A DNA stretch of 64,000 bases from Hymenopellis radicata (taxonomy: Eukaryota > Basidiomycota > Agaricomycetes > Agaricales > Physalacriaceae), in NCBI GenBank assembly GCA_015501595.1, contig JADNRX010000023.1:1-64000 (forward strand), given 5' to 3'. The notes below the pieces were generated by a model. That model was given only the letters and a program-made list of their open reading frames with translations, was not told the DNA's origin and ran no database searches. Of the stretch, positions 59,301 to 64,000 are shown in pieces; the stretch's first letter is position 1; each line of letters starts with the position of its first letter. The position numbers and the translations under genes are program-made.

Positions 59301-60199
59301 ACTCTTCAGGATACCAAGGTCATACATCTGTACACCCCCATCACGCATGTCTCACGCCCAATATTTGGCACCGCGATGCCTGGTGTGGTGAAAATGACGA
59401 AACCTCCGCGACAAACGCGGCTCTTGCAGCTACTCGCCAACTTGAAGAACGTTCCCAGCGCGATGATTACGCTGCAATCGCCAAGCGTGCCGCCGTCGCC
59501 TGAAAAACCTGTTAATCCGCCACCGCAACGTACGCTCTACGGAAACGTACTCATTGCCGAAGGTTGGTCTGAAGAGCATTTCGTTCCGGAAATACCTAAT
59601 ATGTCTTCTGCTTTTAGACAATCCCATAGCCCAGCAGCTCCTTGTCAAGATCTTACAACGCGCAGACTTGACTGTTTTCGCTACCTCCAACGGCAACGAA
59701 GCAATATCAGGTATTTCCAGAACATTGATACATCGTTCAGACCACTCAATATCAGCAATTGAAGAATGGGAATCGAGGGACCCGGGTTTCTTCACTGTTG
59801 CTCTTTTCGATCATCGTGAGATTTCAATCAGACTCAACGACCGCTGTAGGCTTACACGTTGCCCAGATATGCCCATATGTGATGGAGTGGAAGCCGCTAA
59901 GCGAATCCGAGTGTTAGAGAGCAAGCGGAAATGTCCTTACATGCTTCCCAGCAAGTCTTGATTGCTCTAATTCTATCTCTTTCGTCGCTGACAGTATTCG
60001 TAGTCGTCGCGCTCAGTGCCGACTGTCAGGAATCAACGAAACAGCTATGCCTGAGCGCTGGCATGAATGCGTTCTTCAGCAAGCCTCTCAAACACGGTGC
60101 GTTTGGGACACCTGGTTGTTTGATGACACATTCTGACCGTTGTTATAGTTGATCTCACTGCTCTGCTTTCCATGTTTCACGCCTCGAATACCATCTAAC
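50345..60199 (+). CDS. Group X hybrid histidine kinase with kinase-like and AAA modules
   Basis: Large cytosolic sensor kinase at the head of a fungal phosphorelay (stress or oxidant sensing in related proteins). Order: N-terminal region ([13 protein letters not shown]); Ser/Thr-kinase-like domain (about 50870-51720) in which the catalytic loop reads [10 protein letters not shown] and DFG reads HFG, so likely inactive; AAA-type ATPase whose Walker A GPPGVGKSS is split by an intron near 52470; a long helical region; GAF domain (about 57100-57760, with [20 protein letters not shown]); HisKA with H-box [13 protein letters not shown] (His codon 57896); HATPase with [16 protein letters not shown] and [15 protein letters not shown]; receiver with DNPIAQQLL, Asp codon 59809 before [14 protein letters not shown], and SKPLKH. 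About 40 short introns; the 5' end near 50345-50470 has frame breaks, so the start is uncertain. Confidence 0.88.
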
Positions 60200-60348
60200 A
60201 CGTAGTCGCCATCTTGCTTTCGTCACATCTATACATGTACACTGTAGATATACACGCCACATAGAATCATGCAATGTTGTATTCCCGCCACAGTACAAAA
60301 TCAGAATAAATAGCTACATAGCACAGTTACAGAAACGTAAAGACGGTT

Positions 60349-61835
60349 TCAGCGACTCGGTGGAAATTGCTGGTTGAATTGCATCTGGCCATACCCACCT
60401 TGTTGAGCCATAGCCTGCTGTTGAGCAAGCTGCGCCTGTGCTTGAGTATGTGGGTTGTGCTGGTGAACTGGTATCGATGGCGGCTGATGCTGACCAAATA
60501 TCGGGATGTTCTGCGGTTGTCGCTGGTACGCTTGTTGGTTGTTTATGGGAATTTGTTGTTGCATTTGTGGAGGAGCGTGATGTTGAGGTTGGATGCCATG
60601 AGGGTGCGGGAAATTGAATGCTGGAGGTGGCATAGAGCCTGGGGTCGGGTTGATGGGGAACGGAGTCGTTACAGCGGAGAAGTAAGGGTGCGCAAGAGCA
60701 TCGTGGGCCGATATTCTCTCCTCAGGATTGAACTTGAGCAGACGCTCCAGAAGATCGATGGCTATAACGGGGTTCAGCCACAAAGACGAGGAGGGCCCAC
60801 AATGACTCACCTTGAGGGGAGGCTTTTGGTAGTACCTGCGCGAGGTTCATCTTGGGATACTGAGGGAACTGCTTGTTTGCAATATCGGGCTAGCAGACCC
60901 CGTCAGTTAGAGGTCATGAATAAAAGTGAATCGTACAATGTCTTTGAACATGTTCTTGAGCGGTTCTTTAGGCGAACCAATGATCCTCATAATGTGTAGC
61001 AGTTGGTCCTGATTATCCCTTCCTCGGAACAAGGGAACGCCTGAAATCATCTCGGCAAAGATGCACCCGCAGGACCAGACATCGATGGATGTGCTGTATG
61101 TTCTCGAGCCAAGAAGGACGTCTGGAGCGCGATACCAAAGGGTTACAACCTGGCGCAAGGACGGTTAGCGGCTGGTCGGGCCGATGTGTTGATACACTCA
61201 CTTCATTCGAGAAGGTGTTGACAGGAACACCGAATGCACGCGCCAAACCAAAATCGCCGAGCTTGAGCTCGCCCTTGCGATTGATGAGGAGGTTCTGGGG
61301 TTTGAGATCTCTGTGGAGAACCTGATTCTCGTGACAGAAAGCTGTTCCCTTCAACAGCTGGAACATGAAACTGCGGACTGTGTTGGGGTCGAGGGCGCCA
61401 CGCTCGCCGTGTTTGTCCATGTACTTCTTCAAGTCCATCTCGCAGTACTCGAAGATGAGAACGAGTTTGGTCTCTGTGTGGATGACATCGTGAAGGCGGA
61501 CGATGTTGACGTGTTTGAGTTCCTTCATGAGGGAAATTTCGCGGATGGCGGTGGATGGAGTTCCCTCTTCTGCATCGAGATGGATTTCTTTGAGAGCGAC
61601 GATTTCATTGGTCGTCCTTGATCGACCCTGCGTCAAGTTGTGAGGATTGTACCACGATCGGTGCGAGACAAACCTTGAAAACGGTGGCGTACGTTCCCTC
61701 GCCTATGAAATGGTTGTGAGCAGTGCCAGATATTGATTTCGCGCAGGAATCTACCAAGTTTCTCGAGCTGGACGCGAAGTGATCAGCCAGCGCACAGTGC
61801 CGCCGCAAAAGTATGCTCACCTGGATGTAATTCAT
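60349..61835 (-). CDS. PHO85: PHO85-type cyclin-dependent kinase
   Basis: Cyclin-dependent Ser/Thr kinase (CDK5/Pho85/Pef1 group) of nutrient and cell-cycle signalling. ATG 61835 starts [20 protein letters not shown], assembled from four short exons. Landmarks: [20 protein letters not shown] (PSTAIRE-type cyclin helix), [72 protein letters not shown] and [20 protein letters not shown]. The activation loop lacks a phosphorylatable Thr at the T-loop site, having Ser in NTFSNEVV, as in Pho85. An unusual extension follows: a Pro/Gln/His-rich tail of about 100 residues ([20 protein letters not shown]) ending FNQQFPPSR. Confidence 0.94.
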
Positions 61836-62027
61836 GGCTCGTTGAAGCCGTTGGGCTCAGTACAAGATAGCTGTAGGTACAAAGGGAGGAAACACGCTTA
61901 AAGTCAAATGGTGGTGGTAAGAAGGAAAGGATGGCTGGCGGTCCTTTAACCTTCGGGGGCTATGGCTGTGATCAGTGCACGTGACGTACACGAGAATTTT
62001 TGTAAATTTGCGATTTCCTTTTAACCA
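61836..62027. promoter_or_regulatory. Shared promoter region between PHO85 and UTP5
   Basis: The 192 bp between outward-facing starts must hold both promoters. A CACGTG palindrome at 61979-61984 (GTGCACGTGACG context) is a possible bHLH (E-box) site, the type bound by Pho4-like factors; binding is not shown. Confidence 0.45.
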
Positions 62028-64000
62028 ATGGCGTCTACCAAAAAAGGCTCAACAAAACCTCCCAAAAGTCGGCCGGTAGCTACGTCTGCCATTTCCCAGC
62101 CTGCCGTACAGGATAGCACCAACACTGCTGCCCTTTCCTCCTTCTCTCCAAATGGAAATCTCTTTGCTTTCCTATCTCTTGCTGTCGACAAACATCGTCT
62201 GCGTGTATATGACTCCTCATCCGGAAAATCTGTCGCGGAAAATGTTTTTGATGTTTCGCGGGTGACAGCCCTTGTCTGGGGCCAGGTAGTTGGCGCAGAC
62301 AGTACAGACGATTCACCTAGCAAGAAGAAACGCAGAAAGACAGCCGACGATCAGTCTGCTGAAAAGGCAACACTCGAGGCGATAATACTCGGCATGTCGG
62401 ATGGGACTATCCTTGTATTCTCACCTACACATGGCCGGACAATGCGCACTCTGTCCAATCCAAAAAGTACCACCGCGATATTGTCAGTTGTCGTTGACAA
62501 GAATAAACATTTATGGACATCCAGCGCAGACGGAACTGTACGCCTCTGGGACCTAGAATCGGGAAACATCACTCGCTCCCACAAATCCGACGACCGGATA
62601 CCATATTCCTCAATCGCGATGCGTCCTTCCGACCTAGAGGATGACTCTCGGATTCTTGCCGCCCACCACTCCATCCACCTACTGTCCCTCGACAAAAAGA
62701 TCTCGGAAGTTGCCTCCTTCCCCGGTCACGCTTCCCCAGTTAAAATTCTACAATGGGACGCATCCCAAGTGCCAGCGAATCGCTTCGTTTCGCTTGCTGA
62801 AGGCGACCGAGTCGTCTCAGTTTGGGAGCTGCCGCGAGATGGCGCCAAACAAGGGAAACTCGTTGCATCCGTACAACTTGATGCCGATGCGCGTCTTGTG
62901 GCGCTCCAGAACACGGAACCTTCTAGCCGTAATCAAACCCTTCTTACCCTCTCCTCGTCTGGCCGAATATCCATATATCCTATACCCAATGAACTCACAC
63001 CACCCCCCAAATCACCACACAAAGTCTCCACCTTACTTCCTCGTTCTACCCTTGCCGTACCACCCTCCAAGAACACCTCAGGCGCTCAGCTTATTGGGGT
63101 GACGTTTTCAGCAGGTTCAAGTGGGAGCATTCGGATAGTCCGTTTAGTTGGGGGCGTTAAGCCCGTATTTGACCTCGTTGTAAGTTGAAGAACTTCCCGG
63201 GTTCTGTGTATTCATGGATCCTTGCAGCATTATCTTGAAGATGGTTCGGACACATTTATCACGGATGTGGCGATTGACGACGTCCCCATTGGACTTTTAA
63301 CGGAAGGTACCACGGTGAGTCGAGGTCGTCTCTTCGGACCATGGTTTCTGATGTATATTCTGCAGTTATTACCAAACAAGCGCTATGCGGAGAACAATTC
63401 GATGGCGATTGGCTCGGGTGCCGAACTGGGTCACGCGGAGGAACTGGAGGATATGGCGCGTCCTGAAGGCGAACTTGATGCTGAACTCGCAGAACTCAGC
63501 CTCGGCCAAAGGTTGACTGTCCTTACTGGAGCAGAAAATGCTGATGCGAGCGACGACGAAGACGCCGCATCAAAACCTAGCAAGCGGGGGGCAAACAGAA
63601 CGAAATATCTGTCGTACCGGCCGCCTCTCTTACGCGTACTTTGCTGCAAGCTCTGCACTCTTCAGACTCGCGCTTAATGGAGACGTGTTTGGCTCATTCT
63701 GACCCCGTGTTAATACGGAACACCATCAAAGCGCTCCCACCCCAACTGGCAGTCCCACTATTAATGGCTTGTATGGATCGTTTAAGCAGAGGTGCTCGCG
63801 CCGGCAACATGAAAGGTGGAGGTGGAGGAGCTAGTTCGCAACGCGGTGCAAGCCTGATAACATGGGTCAAGACGGTGCTTACAATACATAGCGGGCATCT
63901 GATGACGGTTAGTTTCTCTGTTTCATCAAGACAGCGGACACTGGCTAATTCAGGCGTCTAGATGCCTGATCTCGTTGCTCGTTTATCAGGTCTGCACGCG
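62028..64000 (+). CDS. UTP5: UTP5 (WDR43-like), small-subunit processome WD40 protein; 3' end beyond window
   Basis: Component of the t-UTP/UTPA complex for pre-18S rRNA transcription and processing. ATG 62028 starts a Lys-rich tail, then WD40 repeats: SSFSPNGNLFAFLSLAVDKH, RLRVYDSSSGKSV, a basic insertion with KKKRRKT, GMSDGTILVFSPTHGRTMRT, LWTSSADGTVRLWDLESGNI, FPGHASPVKILQWD and ISIYPIPNE. The Utp12-type helical domain follows: LLQALHSSDSRLMETCLAHS, PQLAVPLLMACMDRLSRGAR, ASLITWVKTVLTIHSGHLMT and MPDLVARLSGLHA at the window edge. Introns near 63183-63225 and 63317-63365 are short. A one-base frame break lies near 63590 in a run of six G. Utp5 is preferred to other UTPA members on the NMKGGGGGASSQRG segment and short length. 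Confidence 0.75.

Noticed and set aside
60367..60999. A 210-codon plus-strand open frame opposite PHO85
   Set aside because: It is the antisense of the Gln/His-rich tail and kinase exons; low-complexity composition explains its openness.

Overview
The window is nuclear DNA of a filamentous basidiomycete, most likely an Agaricomycete. Genes are dense and split by many introns of about 45-60 bp. Two neighbours are fungus-specific (ERG5 sterol desaturase; a group X hybrid histidine kinase with a kinase-like and an AAA module). A large Helitron of the type common in mushroom genomes is present. No species can be named from sequence alone.

Layout. 1-6.5 kb: the kinetochore scaffold KNL1/Spc7 (minus, running off the left edge) and a kinesin-6 (plus) diverge from a 187-bp shared promoter; then ATP11, the F1-ATPase assembly chaperone, and an intron-containing tRNA-Lys(CTT). 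6.77-16.8 kb: a Helitron-type Rep/PIF1-helicase gene, its upstream exons, an unrecognised 319-codon gene, and candidate inverted ends. A 552-bp inverted-repeat element with a 9-bp target duplication is nested inside the Rep gene. 17-22.4 kb: a small mitochondrial LEA-like protein, ERG5 (CYP61), and a convergent, apparently decaying P450. 23.7-33.4 kb: an acetyl-CoA transporter (SLC33 family), a GYF-domain protein, a small inverted-repeat element that supplies the 3' end of an unknown gene, and a secreted GH16 glucanase. 33.9-44.7 kb: VAC8 (armadillo), CCA1 tRNA nucleotidyltransferase, an HMG-box protein, the DEAD-box helicase ROK1, another inverted-repeat element, and a dicarboxylate-type mitochondrial carrier. 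45-64 kb: a VIT-VWA protein, SUB2, a hybrid histidine kinase spanning nearly 10 kb, a PHO85-type CDK, and UTP5 running off the right edge.

Most genes are housekeeping and do not form one pathway. Local themes are mitosis (KNL1 with kinesin-6), mitochondria (ATP11, LEA-like protein, carrier, CCA1), RNA and ribosome biogenesis (CCA1, ROK1, SUB2, UTP5), and signalling (histidine kinase, CDK).

Many otherwise conserved genes contain isolated one-base frame breaks, several in homopolymers. This looks more like indel error in the assembly than true pseudogenisation, and it limits the exactness of several gene models. The best candidates for new biology are the approximately 10-kb Helitron-type element with its unusual N-terminal and passenger modules, and the nested element that can be removed in silico at base resolution.
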